Assembly (NCBI RefSeq): GCF_001427585.1
Contig: NZ_LMGY01000012.1
Location: 844,201 to 908,200, forward strand
Direction of reading: 5' to 3'
Origin: Pseudoxanthomonas sp. Root630
GTDB taxonomy: Bacteria > Pseudomonadota > Gammaproteobacteria > Xanthomonadales > Xanthomonadaceae
Length of the DNA: 64,000 nt
Positions 1-10,354 of this stretch are shown here, one piece after another; within the stretch, counting starts at the first letter, position 1, and each line of letters opens with the position of its first letter. The notes beneath the pieces are model-generated. The model was not told the DNA's origin, did not search any database, and worked only from the letters and a program-made list of their open reading frames with translations. The translations under genes and the position numbers were made by a program.

Positions 1-285
1 GCGCTCGAGCGCGTCCACGTCCTCGCCGGTGATGGCGGCATGGCCGGGGATGCACAGCTCACCCCCCAGGTCGAACAACTGGTGCTGCACCGTGGTCAGC
101 AGCGTGCGGATGTCCTCCGCCACGCTGGGGACCGCCAGCAGCACGCCGATCGCCGAATTGGCTTCGTCCACCGTGCCGTAGGCGGTGACGCGCGCCGAGT
201 CCTTGCCCACGCGCGTGCCGTCGCCCAGGCCGGTGCTGCCGTCGTCACCGGTGCGGGTGTAGATCTTCGAGAGGCGGTTGCCCAT
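1..285 (-). CDS. pduO: PduO-type cob(I)alamin adenosyltransferase, N-terminal part (cut by window edge)
   Basis: Partial gene running off the left edge; 95 residues are visible. It begins MGNRLSKIYTRTGDDG. The TRTGDDGSTGLGDG stretch near residues 10-23 and YGTVDEAN near residue 36 are the ATP-binding signatures of the PduO family, which transfers the adenosyl group of ATP to cob(I)alamin to make coenzyme B12 in the cytoplasm. The ATG at 283-285 is the only start that keeps the N-terminal motif in place. It lies 17 bases downstream of the membrane protein at 303-905 on the same strand, so the two are probably co-transcribed, which suggests a shared cobalamin role. The C-terminal half is outside the window. 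Confidence 0.9.
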   Translation of the reverse strand, partial: MGNRLSKIYTRTGDDGSTGLGDGTRVGKDSARVTAYGTVDEANSAIGVLLAVPSVAEDIRTLLTTVQHQLFDLGGELCIPGHAAITGEDVDALER

Positions 286-302
286 CGTCCGCGCGGGACC
301 GG

Positions 303-905
303 TCAGTCCGCGGTGCGGCCGTGCGGCTTGGCCAGGCGCGCGACCTGCTCGACCATCACGTGCACGATGACCGCCAGGCCCACGTAGATCGCGGCCACGC
401 GCAGGTACGGCAGGTACCAGTCGCTGAAGTTCTTCCACCAGCCGGCGAAGGTCGGTTCGCTGACGACCGGGCTCAGCCAGTAGAAGCTGCCCTGGCTCAG
501 CAGGTGGCAGACGGTGGCCGAGACCAGCAGGCTGCCCACCAGCAGCGCGAGCGTGCGGCCGTGGCGTGCGGTCTGGTAGCGGCGCACCAGCGCACCGCCG
601 GCCCACATCGCCAGATAGGCGGGGACCAGGAACCAGTACGCTGCGGACACGCAGTAGTGCGTCCAGAAATTGATGCCCTGGCCGCTGATGACCACGTAGT
701 CGACCGCGACCGCTGCCGCCATGAACAGCGGGAACGCCCAGCGCGACCAGCTGCGCAGGTAGTAGCCGCCGATGAAGAACGCCGCCCAGCTGGCGTCGGG
801 CAGCGGCCCGATGTGGCCGAACGTGGTGGGCAGGTGCAGACGGGTGAGGACCAGCAGGGCGGCGACCAGCGCCAGGACGATGGCGCGTTGCGAAGTGGTG
901 TTCAT
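303..905 (-). CDS. Small integral membrane protein, possible BtuM-like cobalamin importer
   Basis: 200 residues with about six hydrophobic segments and short loops, so an inner-membrane protein. It is directly upstream of a cobalamin adenosyltransferase on the same strand. The size, fold pattern and context fit the BtuM/BtuN group of predicted B12 transport proteins, which resemble ECF S-components. Cys85 followed five residues later by Tyr90 (HYCVSAAY), with Asp69 before it, recalls the Cys-Tyr pair that binds cobalt in the characterised BtuM of Thiobacillus as I remember it. That comparison is from memory and was not aligned. No ECF ATPase or T-component is nearby. It could equally be an unrelated conserved membrane protein. 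Confidence 0.5.
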   Translation of the reverse strand: MNTTSQRAIVLALVAALLVLTRLHLPTTFGHIGPLPDASWAAFFIGGYYLRSWSRWAFPLFMAAAVAVDYVVISGQGINFWTHYCVSAAYWFLVPAYLAMWAGGALVRRYQTARHGRTLALLVGSLLVSATVCHLLSQGSFYWLSPVVSEPTFAGWWKNFSDWYLPYLRVAAIYVGLAVIVHVMVEQVARLAKPHGRTAD

Positions 906-1003
906 CAGGCACGGTTCCGGAGACTCAGCCCCGCATTCTACCGGAGCCGGCGCGCACCGGGCCGCCGGGTCGGCGCCGCGGGGTGGGGCGCTATCATGAC
1001 GGG

Positions 1004-2212
1004 ATGACAGATCGGCATGACGTAGTAATCGTGGGCGGAGGCCTGGTGGGCGCCAGCCTCGCGATCGCCCTGGACCGGCAGGGTCTCGACGTGGGGCTGG
1101 TCGAGGCCGCGCCGGCGGGACAGATGCCGGCCGTGTTCGACCAGCGCAACCTCAGCTTCGCCGCCGCCACCGTCAATGCGCTCGGCGCGCTCGGCATCAT
1201 GGGCCGCCTGCGCGCGCCGACCGGCCCCATCCGCCGCATCCACATCAGCCGGCAGGGCGACTTCGGCCGGGTGCGGCTCGACGCCGCCGACTATGCGCGC
1301 GAGGCCTTCGGCCAGGTGGTCGTGGCGCGCGACTTCGGCGAGGCACTGGAAGCCGGCCTGCAGGACCTGCGCGGACTGACGCGCTACCGGCCCGCGCGTT
1401 TCACCGACCTGGGCGGAACCGACGACGGCCATCGCATCGTCCGCCTCGCCACGGGCGACCAGGTGCGCGAGCTGCGCGCGCGCCTGGTGGTCGCCGCCGA
1501 CGGCACCCACAGCAGCGTGCGCGAGGCCCTGGGCATCGCGGCGGACACGCACGATTACGGGCAGACTCTGTTCGTTGCCCGCATACGCGCCGAGCGTGCG
1601 CCGGACGGCACCGCCTACGAACGTTTCCGTGAAGACGGACCCACGGCGTTGCTGCCGCGCGGGGACCGTCATTGGGGCGTCGTGCACGGCGTGCAGCAGG
1701 CGCAGGCGGAGGCGGTCGCCGCGCTCGACCACGCCGCATGGCTGCAGCGCCTGCAGCGGCACGTGGGCTGGCGTATCGGCCGGTTGCTGGAAAGCGGTGA
1801 GCGCAGCGCCTACCCGATGACGCGTGTGGTCGCGCAGCGCGTGGTTGGTGAACGCGCGGTCCTGTTGGGCAATGCCGCGCAGACGATCCATCCGATCGGT
1901 GCACAGGGCTTCAACCTTGGCCTGCGCGATGCGCTGACGCTCGCCGAGGAAATCGCACGCGCGGGCGATCCCGGCGATCCGGTCGCACTGGCGCGGTATG
2001 CCGCGCGCCGGCAGGAAGACCGCGAGCGCACGCTGGCGTTCTCCGATGGTCTGGCGCGATTGACGTCCAATCCTTCGCCGCTGCTGCGTCCGTTGCGCAG
2101 CCTGGGCCTCGCCGCCGTGGATGCCAATGCCTCGCTGCAGGCGTTCCTGGTGGGCGGCGCGATGGGGTTCCGTGGCGACGTGCCGGCCCTCTGCCGGGGA
2201 GAAGCGGCATGA
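1004..2212 (+). CDS. ubiH: Ubiquinone biosynthesis FAD-dependent hydroxylase UbiH
   Basis: 402 residues, the usual length for 2-octaprenyl-6-methoxyphenyl hydroxylases of aerobic ubiquinone synthesis. An N-terminal FAD-binding GGGLVG motif is at residues 11-16, DQRNLSF follows near residue 47, and the second FAD motif, GNAAQTIHPIGAQGFNLGLRD, lies near residues 289-309. I chose the ATG at 1004 over an in-frame GTG at 983 because it puts the dinucleotide fold at the usual distance from the N-terminus. The stop codon overlaps the ATG of a second hydroxylase (ATGA), so the two are translationally coupled. UbiH and related hydroxylases are hard to tell apart by eye; UbiH is favoured by similarity and by gene order in xanthomonads. 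Confidence 0.85.
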   Translation: MTDRHDVVIVGGGLVGASLAIALDRQGLDVGLVEAAPAGQMPAVFDQRNLSFAAATVNALGALGIMGRLRAPTGPIRRIHISRQGDFGRVRLDAADYAREAFGQVVVARDFGEALEAGLQDLRGLTRYRPARFTDLGGTDDGHRIVRLATGDQVRELRARLVVAADGTHSSVREALGIAADTHDYGQTLFVARIRAERAPDGTAYERFREDGPTALLPRGDRHWGVVHGVQQAQAEAVAALDHAAWLQRLQRHVGWRIGRLLESGERSAYPMTRVVAQRVVGERAVLLGNAAQTIHPIGAQGFNLGLRDALTLAEEIARAGDPGDPVALARYAARRQEDRERTLAFSDGLARLTSNPSPLLRPLRSLGLAAVDANASLQAFLVGGAMGFRGDVPALCRGEAA

Positions 2213-3396
2213 AGCGTCGCGGACAGATCGATGTCGCCGTGGTCGGTGGCGGCGTGGTGGGTGCGGCCTGCGCGCTGGTGCTCGCGCGCGAAGGCCTGCA
2301 GGTGGTGCTGGTCGAAGGCCGCGAACCCGCGCGCTGGTCGCGCGAACAGCCCGACCTGCGCGTGTACGCCTTCGCGCCCGACAACGCCGCGCTGCTGGAA
2401 GACGCCGGCGCGTGGTCGGCCGTGCGTGAGGCGCGGGCGCATCCCTACCGCCGCATGCGCGTGTGGGATGCGGCAGGCGGCGATGAACTCCGTTTCGATG
2501 CCGACGCGCTGGGCCGTACCCAACTCGGCTGGATCATCGAGAACGCGCTGCTGGTGGATCGCCTGTGGGCGGCCCTGCCCGCAGCCGGCGTCGACATCCG
2601 CTGCCCGGCGCGCGTGGACGCGATGGAGCAGGACGCCGATGGCGTCGTGCTCCGGCTCGACGATGGCACGCGCCTGGATGCGCGCCTGGCGGTGGCCGCC
2701 GACGGTGCCGATTCCACGTTGCGTCGATTGGCCGGCCTGGAGGTCAGCGGTCGCGACTACGCGCAGCGTGGCGTGGTCGCGTTCGTCCGCACCGAACAGC
2801 CGCACGAAGACACCGCATGGCAGCGCTTCCTGCCCACCGGACCGCTGGCCTTCCTGCCTTTCGGGGACGGCCTGAGTTCCATCGTCTGGACATTGCCCGA
2901 CACCGAGGCCGCACGTGTGCTGGCCATCGATGATGGCCACTTCAATCGGGAACTCAGGCAGGCGATGGGGGGACAGCTGGGCGAAGTCGCGCTCGCCTCT
3001 CCGCGCGCCGCCTTCCCGTTGAAGCGGCAACTGGCCAAGGACTATGTCGCCGGCCGCGTGATCGTCGCGGGCGATGCCGCGCACGTGGTGCATCCGCTGG
3101 CCGGGCAGGGCGTCAATCTTGGCCTTCGCGACGTGGCGGCATTGCGTGACGGCATCCGTGCGGCCGTGGCCAAGCGCGCAGACTGGGACGCGCCGCACCG
3201 GCTGGAACGCTGGGCGCGTCAGCGCCGCAGCGAGAATGCCACCGCGGCGCACGCCTTCGATGGCATCAATCGTCTGTTTTCCAACGACGAAATGCACCTG
3301 ACCCTGCTGCGCGGCCCGTTGCTCGGCCTGGCGGGCAAGCTGCCGCCGCTGGTGGATTTCTTCTGGCGGCACGCGGCCGGCCAGCGCGCGCGCTGA
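2209..3396 (+). CDS. UbiH/UbiF/VisC-family FAD-dependent hydroxylase
   Basis: 395 residues. GGGVVG at residues 13-18 binds the ADP part of FAD, and AGDAAHVVHPLAGQGVNLG near residue 287 is the DG motif of aromatic-ring hydroxylases. It is a paralogue of the upstream UbiH and overlaps it by four bases. The pair probably supplies two of the three ring hydroxylations of ubiquinone. It could be the C5 (UbiI/VisC) or C6 (UbiF-like) hydroxylase; sequence reading alone does not decide, so no symbol is given. Confidence 0.85.
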   Translation: MKRRGQIDVAVVGGGVVGAACALVLAREGLQVVLVEGREPARWSREQPDLRVYAFAPDNAALLEDAGAWSAVREARAHPYRRMRVWDAAGGDELRFDADALGRTQLGWIIENALLVDRLWAALPAAGVDIRCPARVDAMEQDADGVVLRLDDGTRLDARLAVAADGADSTLRRLAGLEVSGRDYAQRGVVAFVRTEQPHEDTAWQRFLPTGPLAFLPFGDGLSSIVWTLPDTEAARVLAIDDGHFNRELRQAMGGQLGEVALASPRAAFPLKRQLAKDYVAGRVIVAGDAAHVVHPLAGQGVNLGLRDVAALRDGIRAAVAKRADWDAPHRLERWARQRRSENATAAHAFDGINRLFSNDEMHLTLLRGPLLGLAGKLPPLVDFFWRHAAGQRAR

Positions 3397-3450
3397 CGAC
3401 ATTCGCCGCAGCCATGCGGTAGCCTCGCGGTTCCCCACGAGGTTGCCGCG

Positions 3451-4578
3451 ATGAACGACGACGCTTCTCCCGTGCATGATCCCGCGCGTCGGCGCTTGCT
3501 CGGCGCCCTGGGCGCGGCGGGCCTGGCCGGCGCACTGCCACGCGCGCGCGCGAAGAGTTCGCGTCCGCTCGGCGTGGCCCTGGTCGGCCTGGGGTACTAC
3601 AGCCGCGACCTGCTCGCGCCCGCCTTGCAGGCCACGACACATTGCCGCCTGGCCGGCATCGTCACCGGCACGCCGGCGAAGGCGGCCGAGTGGCAGCGGC
3701 GATACGGCATTCCGGATCGCAACGTCTACGATTACGACGGTTTCGACCGCATCGCCGACAACCCGGACATCGACGTGGTCTACGTCGTCCTGCCCAATCA
3801 TCTGCACAAGCCGTTCACCCTGCGCGCGGCGGCGGCGGGCAAGCACGTGTGGTGCGAGAAGCCGATGGCCATGGATGCCGCAGAAGCGGGCGCGATGATC
3901 GATGCCTGTCGGCACCACCGCGTCCAGCTCGCCATCGGCTACCGCATGCAGTACGAACCCAACACGCAGGCGGTGATGGCCCTGGCGAAGACGCGATCCT
4001 TCGGCCGCCTGCAGCGCATCCGCGCCGAGGCCGGCTTCCACGGGTTCGACGGCGCGAGCGGCGACAACTGGCGCCTCGATCCGACACGGGGCGGGGGCGC
4101 GATGTACGACATGGGCGTCTATGCGCTCAACGCGGCGCGCTACACGGCGGGCAAGGAGCCGCTCGCGGTGACGGCCACGCAGGAGATCCAGCGGCCGGCG
4201 ATCTTCCGTGGTGTCGACGAATCGATGCGCTTCACACTCGAATTCCCCGAGGGCATCGTGGCGGACTGCGCGACCAGCTTCGGCCGCAACATGAACCTGT
4301 TGCGCGCCGAGTGCGCGAAGGGCTGGTACGAACTGTCGCCGTTCCAGGCCTACGAGGGCGTGCGCGGCGAAGCGAGCGATGGTCGCCGCTTCGATGCCGC
4401 CATCGGCGCCACGCCCGCCCAGCAGGCACGCCAGATGGATGCCGAAGCGCTGGCGATCCTGGCAGGACGTGCGCCGCGCGTGCCCGGCGAGGAAGGGCTG
4501 CGCGACATGCGCGCGCTGGATGCGATCTTCGCCTCGGCGCGCGCGGGCGGAAAGCGCGTCGAGATCGCGACGGTGTGA
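3451..4578 (+). CDS. Gfo/Idh/MocA-family oxidoreductase with twin-arginine signal
   Basis: 375 residues. The N-terminus carries a Tat-like signal (RRRLLGALGAAGLAGALP, residues 13-30), so the protein is probably exported folded with its nucleotide, as known for glucose-fructose oxidoreductase. A Rossmann segment ALVGLGYYSRDLL follows near residue 42, then CEKPM near residue 135, the family's catalytic-lysine motif, and GYRMQYEPN, typical of the glucose-fructose oxidoreductase branch. The substrate is unknown. It lies 54 bases after the ubiquinone hydroxylases and is convergent with the next gene. Confidence 0.85.
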   Translation: MNDDASPVHDPARRRLLGALGAAGLAGALPRARAKSSRPLGVALVGLGYYSRDLLAPALQATTHCRLAGIVTGTPAKAAEWQRRYGIPDRNVYDYDGFDRIADNPDIDVVYVVLPNHLHKPFTLRAAAAGKHVWCEKPMAMDAAEAGAMIDACRHHRVQLAIGYRMQYEPNTQAVMALAKTRSFGRLQRIRAEAGFHGFDGASGDNWRLDPTRGGGAMYDMGVYALNAARYTAGKEPLAVTATQEIQRPAIFRGVDESMRFTLEFPEGIVADCATSFGRNMNLLRAECAKGWYELSPFQAYEGVRGEASDGRRFDAAIGATPAQQARQMDAEALAILAGRAPRVPGEEGLRDMRALDAIFASARAGGKRVEIATV

Positions 4579-4584
4579 CGGGGC

Positions 4585-5307
4585 TCAGCCGGGAATGAAA
4601 GGGAACACGATCTTCAGCAACCCCTTCAGTCCACCCTCCGCGGTGCTGGCGACGGCCTTGGCGCCCAGGCTGTTCAGCGCATTGCGCGCGTCCTGCCAGC
4701 GCAGCTTGCTGACGTCCTTCTTCAGCAGGTCGGCGACTTCTTCGGCCGTCGGGGTCAGCTTCCTGAGTTCCGCGACGACCGCCGCCGGATCCGGTTGCAG
4801 GTAGCCCCAGCGCTCGGCGATCGCCAGCAGCGTATCGAAGCGCACCGCGACGACTTCGCGGTTGCGCTCGTAGACCGGCAGCGCACCCACGTCGAGGATG
4901 GCCTGTTCGAACTGCTGGTGGTCGTCCGGATGCTCGATGCGGATGGCGAGGAAGCCGTCCTTGCGGCTGCGCTCGCTGACGTGCTTCGCGCCGGCCTTCA
5001 GGTTGGTTTCGGTGAGTACGGTCGCCACGATGCGCTGCAGCGCCGCGTCGCGTTCCTCGGGCACCAATGCGCGCCAGCGGGCGTAGCCGTCGCGACGCAG
5101 TGCCTTGATCTTGGCGGGGGTGACCCGCAGCTTGCCGGCGACGGTGAAGTTGGATTCGTCGCGGCCGATCGCGCCATCGCGCTCCAGCAGCACGAACATC
5201 AACAGTTCCAGGTCGCGCTTGGTCAGCGACTGGAAACCCTGCAGCAGGGTCAGGCGCATGAACTCGGTGCCGAAGCCGGCAGGGTCCTTGAGTTCGATCG
5301 GCAGCAT
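4585..5307 (-). CDS. Conserved hypothetical cytoplasmic protein
   Basis: 240 residues from the ATG at 5307, which is preceded by a good AAGGAG ribosome-binding site; an ORF extension 11 codons upstream has no such site. No signal peptide or membrane segment. Mostly helical and charged, ending in a short hydrophobic tail (LLKIVFPFIPG). I do not recognise the family and assign no function. It is convergent with the oxidoreductase at 3451-4578, six bases away. Confidence 0.75.
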   Translation of the reverse strand: MLPIELKDPAGFGTEFMRLTLLQGFQSLTKRDLELLMFVLLERDGAIGRDESNFTVAGKLRVTPAKIKALRRDGYARWRALVPEERDAALQRIVATVLTETNLKAGAKHVSERSRKDGFLAIRIEHPDDHQQFEQAILDVGALPVYERNREVVAVRFDTLLAIAERWGYLQPDPAAVVAELRKLTPTAEEVADLLKKDVSKLRWQDARNALNSLGAKAVASTAEGGLKGLLKIVFPFIPG

Positions 5308-5378
5308 GGCGGTCTCCTTGTCAGGGAGGCATCTTGCCACGCGGGGATGTCAGTGCCTGAGACCCGTCGTGTCCCGCA

Positions 5379-6308
5379 TCACAGGCCGGCTTCGCGGCCC
5401 GGGGTTTCGGCCCTGAAGGCCTCGATGGCCCCGCGGTCCTGCAGGGTGACGTACACCGTGCGGCCGTCCGGTCCGCCGAACGCGACGTTGGTGGGCTTCC
5501 GCCCCTTCAGCGCTACCTCGCGCAGTACCTTGCCTTCGGGCGAGACGATCGCGACCGCGCCGGCGCCGTAGCGCGCGATGTACAGGTTGCCCTTCACGTC
5601 GGTGCGCATGCCGTCCAGGCCGTGATCGTCGAAGGCGATCAACAGGCGCTTGTTCGTCACGCCGCCATCGGCGAGGAGGTCGTAGACCCACACGGTGCGC
5701 TGCACGCTCTCGTTGACGTACAGGCGCTTGCCGTCCGGACTGACCTCCACCCCGTTGGTGGTGCCCATGCCCGTTTCGAGAAGATGCGGCGTGCCCGTGC
5801 GGTCGATGCGCCACAACTGGCCGGTGTTGTCGGCCCACTTCGGGTCGCTGGCGTACAGCGTGCCGTCCGGTGCGAGTGCGATGTCGTTGGGCTGGTTCGC
5901 CTGCGGCATGTGCGCGAATACCGCCGCTTCGCGTGCTCCCGCCGCGATGCGCAGCACATGGTGTCCGCTGTAGTCGGCGATGAACATGCTGCCGTCGGCC
6001 GCGAAGCGGATGCCATTGCCCGTGCTGCCTGCCGGCAGCGTGGCGAACAGCGCTGCGTTGCCGCTCCCGTCGGCGTCGAACGTCACCCGGCCGATGGTGC
6101 CGTCGCGGCCGAAGCTGACTGCGTACAGCGCGCCGTCGGGACCCCACGCGGGGCCTTCGATGCCGGCACTGAAGATGCCGTCGCCCACCACATCGCGCGC
6201 CACGTACAAGGTGTCGTCGGGCGCGGGCGTGCTGGCGGTCGTCTGTGCGCAACCCACGAGCAGGAGCGCGATGCCCGCGGCCAGGTGCCTGAAGCGTCGT
6301 GCCGTCAT
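5379..6308 (-). CDS. SMP-30/gluconolactonase-like beta-propeller lipoprotein
   Basis: 309 residues. The N-terminus MTARRFRHLAAGIALLLVGC is a lipoprotein signal with lipobox LVGC. The mature part has repeated blades of the form PDGTLYASD, DGSMFIADYSG and PDGKRLYVNES, typical of SMP-30/gluconolactonase/LRE six-bladed propellers. Such proteins hydrolyse sugar lactones or bind ligands; the substrate here is unknown. The start at 6308 is supported by a purine-rich AAGGGGAAA upstream. A longer in-frame ORF to 7091 is the shadow of rlmM. Confidence 0.85.
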   Translation of the reverse strand: MTARRFRHLAAGIALLLVGCAQTTASTPAPDDTLYVARDVVGDGIFSAGIEGPAWGPDGALYAVSFGRDGTIGRVTFDADGSGNAALFATLPAGSTGNGIRFAADGSMFIADYSGHHVLRIAAGAREAAVFAHMPQANQPNDIALAPDGTLYASDPKWADNTGQLWRIDRTGTPHLLETGMGTTNGVEVSPDGKRLYVNESVQRTVWVYDLLADGGVTNKRLLIAFDDHGLDGMRTDVKGNLYIARYGAGAVAIVSPEGKVLREVALKGRKPTNVAFGGPDGRTVYVTLQDRGAIEAFRAETPGREAGL

Positions 6309-6343
6309 CCGTTTCCCCTTGGCGGCGTAGCCTTGCTGCCGGG

Positions 6344-7396
6344 TCAGCCCGGCGTGGCGAACACGGTGATCTCTTCGCGATCGTGGTACAGCTGCCTTGC
6401 GCGGATCTCGAGTGGCCGGCCGGCCTGTTCGGCGAACAGGTCCAGGCACAGGCGGGTTTCGTCCCAGCGCTTCTTCATTGGCAGCTTGAGGTTGAACACC
6501 GCGTGCTTGCACCAGCCTTCGCGGAACCACTGCGCCATGCGCTCGGCCACGCGACGCGGTTGTTCCACCATGTCGCAGACCATCCAGTCCAGCGCATGCG
6601 GTGGTTTCCAGTGGAAGCCGTCGGCACGTAGGTGCTCCACCAGCCCGGTGGCCAGCACATGCTCGCGCAGCGGGCCGTTGTCCACGCTGGTCACCCGCAA
6701 GTGGTGGCGGGTGAGTACCCAGGTCCATCCGCCGGGCGCGGCGCCAAGGTCCGCGGCGGTCATGCCCGGTGTGAGCAGGGCTTCGCGTTGGCGATCGTCG
6801 AGCAGCGAGAGGAAGGCTTCCTCCAGCTTCAGCGCGGAACGCGACGGGGCATCGGGCAGCAGCTTGAGCCGCGGAATGCCCAACGCCCAGGGCGCGCTGT
6901 CGCGCGTATCGGCGACGCACAGGAACAGATGGTCGCCCTGCACGAACACCACATGCAGCCGCGGCAGCCGGGCGTCTTCCTTCTCGCTGAGGAAGCCCTG
7001 CTTGCGCAGCACCGGGCGCAGGGCGTTGCCGAAACTGCGCGCCAATCCGGCCAGTGGCTTGGCGGTATCCGAATCGGGGTGTTCCACCCACAGGTCGCCG
7101 AAGCGTCCAGCGCCCGCCAATGCAGCGAGGAGCGGCGTGATGCGGTCCTTCGGGTCGATGCCGCGCAGCTCGGCGAGCACGCGCAGCTTCTGCCGCGCGA
7201 AGATCAGGTCGCGCCAGGGCAGGGCGCGATCCAATCCGGCCGCGTCTTCGCAGACGAACAGCACGTGCCCGTCGTTGCGTTGCGCGCGCGCATAGCCCGC
7301 GAAACCCGCGTGCGCCGCGCGTTCGCTCAGCTCGGCGGCGAGTTCGGGTTCGAATCCCTGGCGGCAGTAGCCCAGCAGGCCGGTCGTCGATGACAT
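6344..7396 (-). CDS. rlmM: 23S rRNA 2'-O-ribose methyltransferase RlmM
   Basis: 350 residues, close to the usual RlmM length. An N-terminal THUMP-like domain is followed by an RrmJ-type SAM domain with DLGAAPGGW at residues 216-224, a catalytic lysine in FNLKLPMKKR (K304) and a C-terminal HDREEITVF. RlmM methylates the ribose of C2498 in 23S rRNA. The start at 7396 gives the conserved MSSTTGLLGYCRQGFE beginning; the ORF extends further but only as a shadow of the deaminase gene. It lies 35 bases upstream of the SMP-30-like lipoprotein on the same strand. Confidence 0.95.
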   Translation of the reverse strand: MSSTTGLLGYCRQGFEPELAAELSERAAHAGFAGYARAQRNDGHVLFVCEDAAGLDRALPWRDLIFARQKLRVLAELRGIDPKDRITPLLAALAGAGRFGDLWVEHPDSDTAKPLAGLARSFGNALRPVLRKQGFLSEKEDARLPRLHVVFVQGDHLFLCVADTRDSAPWALGIPRLKLLPDAPSRSALKLEEAFLSLLDDRQREALLTPGMTAADLGAAPGGWTWVLTRHHLRVTSVDNGPLREHVLATGLVEHLRADGFHWKPPHALDWMVCDMVEQPRRVAERMAQWFREGWCKHAVFNLKLPMKKRWDETRLCLDLFAEQAGRPLEIRARQLYHDREEITVFATPG

Positions 7397-7440
7397 GGGG
7401 ACAGTGTAGCCGCGACGCGATGCGCGGCGCAGCCGTTGGA

Positions 7441-8001
7441 TCAGTAGCGGTCGCCGCCGCTCTCGCCGTAGTGCTTGAGCACCGCCCGCGCGTCGTCGCG
7501 CCGCAGGTCGCGCACGACCTCGATGCCGCGCTTGTTGAGCTCGCCTACCCAGTCCGCCGGCAGCGGGCCTTCGTCGAACTCGGTCAGCTCCATCACGTCT
7601 TCCGCGCGCGCGCCGATCAGCAGGCGGTCGATGCCGGCCCACACGGTGGCGCCATAGCACTGGCAGCAGGGCTGCGAGGACGTGGCCAGGGTCACCGGCG
7701 CCATGCGGTCGTTGAGCCGCGGCGTCTGCAGGCGCTGCTGCGCCAGCATGTAGGCCATGTTCTCGGCATGCGCCAGCGAACAGGTGTGAGGCATCACCCG
7801 GTTCACGCCCAGCGCGATCACGCGATGATCGGGCCCGAACACCACCGCGCCGAACGGGCCGCCGGTGTTGGCGTCCACGTTGCGGCGCGAGAGATCGATG
7901 GCCAGCGCGACCTTGTCCTCGTCGCTGGCGTAAGTGGCGGCCGGGTCGACGAGGTCGTGGGTCCAGGCGGGCAGCGTCAGATGGATCTGTTGGTGGAGCA
8001 T
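7441..8001 (-). CDS. CMP/dCMP-type deaminase (guanine/cytidine deaminase-like)
   Basis: 186 residues. Zinc-site motifs are HAE (residues 78-80) and PCCQC (111-115), so His78, Cys112 and Cys115 should bind zinc and Glu80 act as proton shuttle. GGPFGAVV near residue 47 is typical of the guanine deaminase/tRNA adenosine deaminase side of the superfamily. The substrate cannot be assigned by eye. Its ATG overlaps the stop of the upstream lipoprotein gene by one base (TGATG), which implies translational coupling. Confidence 0.88.
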   Translation of the reverse strand: MLHQQIHLTLPAWTHDLVDPAATYASDEDKVALAIDLSRRNVDANTGGPFGAVVFGPDHRVIALGVNRVMPHTCSLAHAENMAYMLAQQRLQTPRLNDRMAPVTLATSSQPCCQCYGATVWAGIDRLLIGARAEDVMELTEFDEGPLPADWVGELNKRGIEVVRDLRRDDARAVLKHYGESGGDRY

Positions 8002-8417
8002 CACTGTGCGGGGGGAGGAGAAGAGGAATCGGCTTCGCAGCGACCGCTCACGCATTGGCAGGCGGTCACCTCGGCGAAGCCGCAGATGCCTGCCATGCCG
8101 CTGGCGGCGCACTGCGCGCGCACGCCCTGCGGATCGGTCGGGCTGTTCTTGTTGACGCAGGCCGGCATGCTGCCGCAGCAGTTGCCGACGTCCTTCACGG
8201 CGCAGTCGGCGTTGCTGCCGCAGGCATAGTCGACGGTGATCGCACCGGCCCGGCGCGGTGGCAGCGTGCCTCCCGTCGGCTTCGGGGCCGGCGTGGAGGT
8301 CGCGGGCGGCTCGGCCCCGTCCCCGGATGCAGCGGGTGCCGCGCAACCGGCCAGGGTGAAGACGGCGGCCAGCATCAACGACAAGGCGAGCGGCAGGCGC
8401 AGGGCGGTGCGGGGCAT
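8001..8417 (-). CDS. Cysteine-rich lipoprotein of unknown function
   Basis: 138 residues. The signal ends in lipobox LAGC with lipidated Cys25. A Pro/Ala/Thr-rich linker follows, then a compact domain with ten cysteines in about 70 residues (for example NADCAVKDVGNCCGSMPAC and CQCVSGRC), which suggests a disulfide-stabilised periplasmic or surface domain. I do not recognise a named family. It is translationally coupled to the deaminase gene, although an exported lipoprotein and a cytoplasmic deaminase have no obvious common task. Confidence 0.85.
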   Translation of the reverse strand: MPRTALRLPLALSLMLAAVFTLAGCAAPAASGDGAEPPATSTPAPKPTGGTLPPRRAGAITVDYACGSNADCAVKDVGNCCGSMPACVNKNSPTDPQGVRAQCAASGMAGICGFAEVTACQCVSGRCEADSSSPPPAQ

Positions 8418-8505
8418 GGCGAACTCCTTTCCGGGATGGATGAAACGCCAGCCTGAGGCCGGCCGCCTCAACGGTCGGTGAAAGCGCCGCCTGGGGCCGC
8501 CCGGC

Positions 8506-10263
<1,758 letters not shown>

Positions 10264-10354
10264 CGGGCGTGGAGGCGTGGAAAAACGCCAGTTTAGCCGG
10301 TCTGGCGCCCGCGCTGGTCTATCCTGAACAGCCTTCGCGCACCTGGCCCCCCGC

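Noticed and set aside
10275-10295. Small hairpin GGCGT/ACGCC in the glnS-GST gap
   Set aside because: A five-base stem without a T run is likely by chance in this composition.
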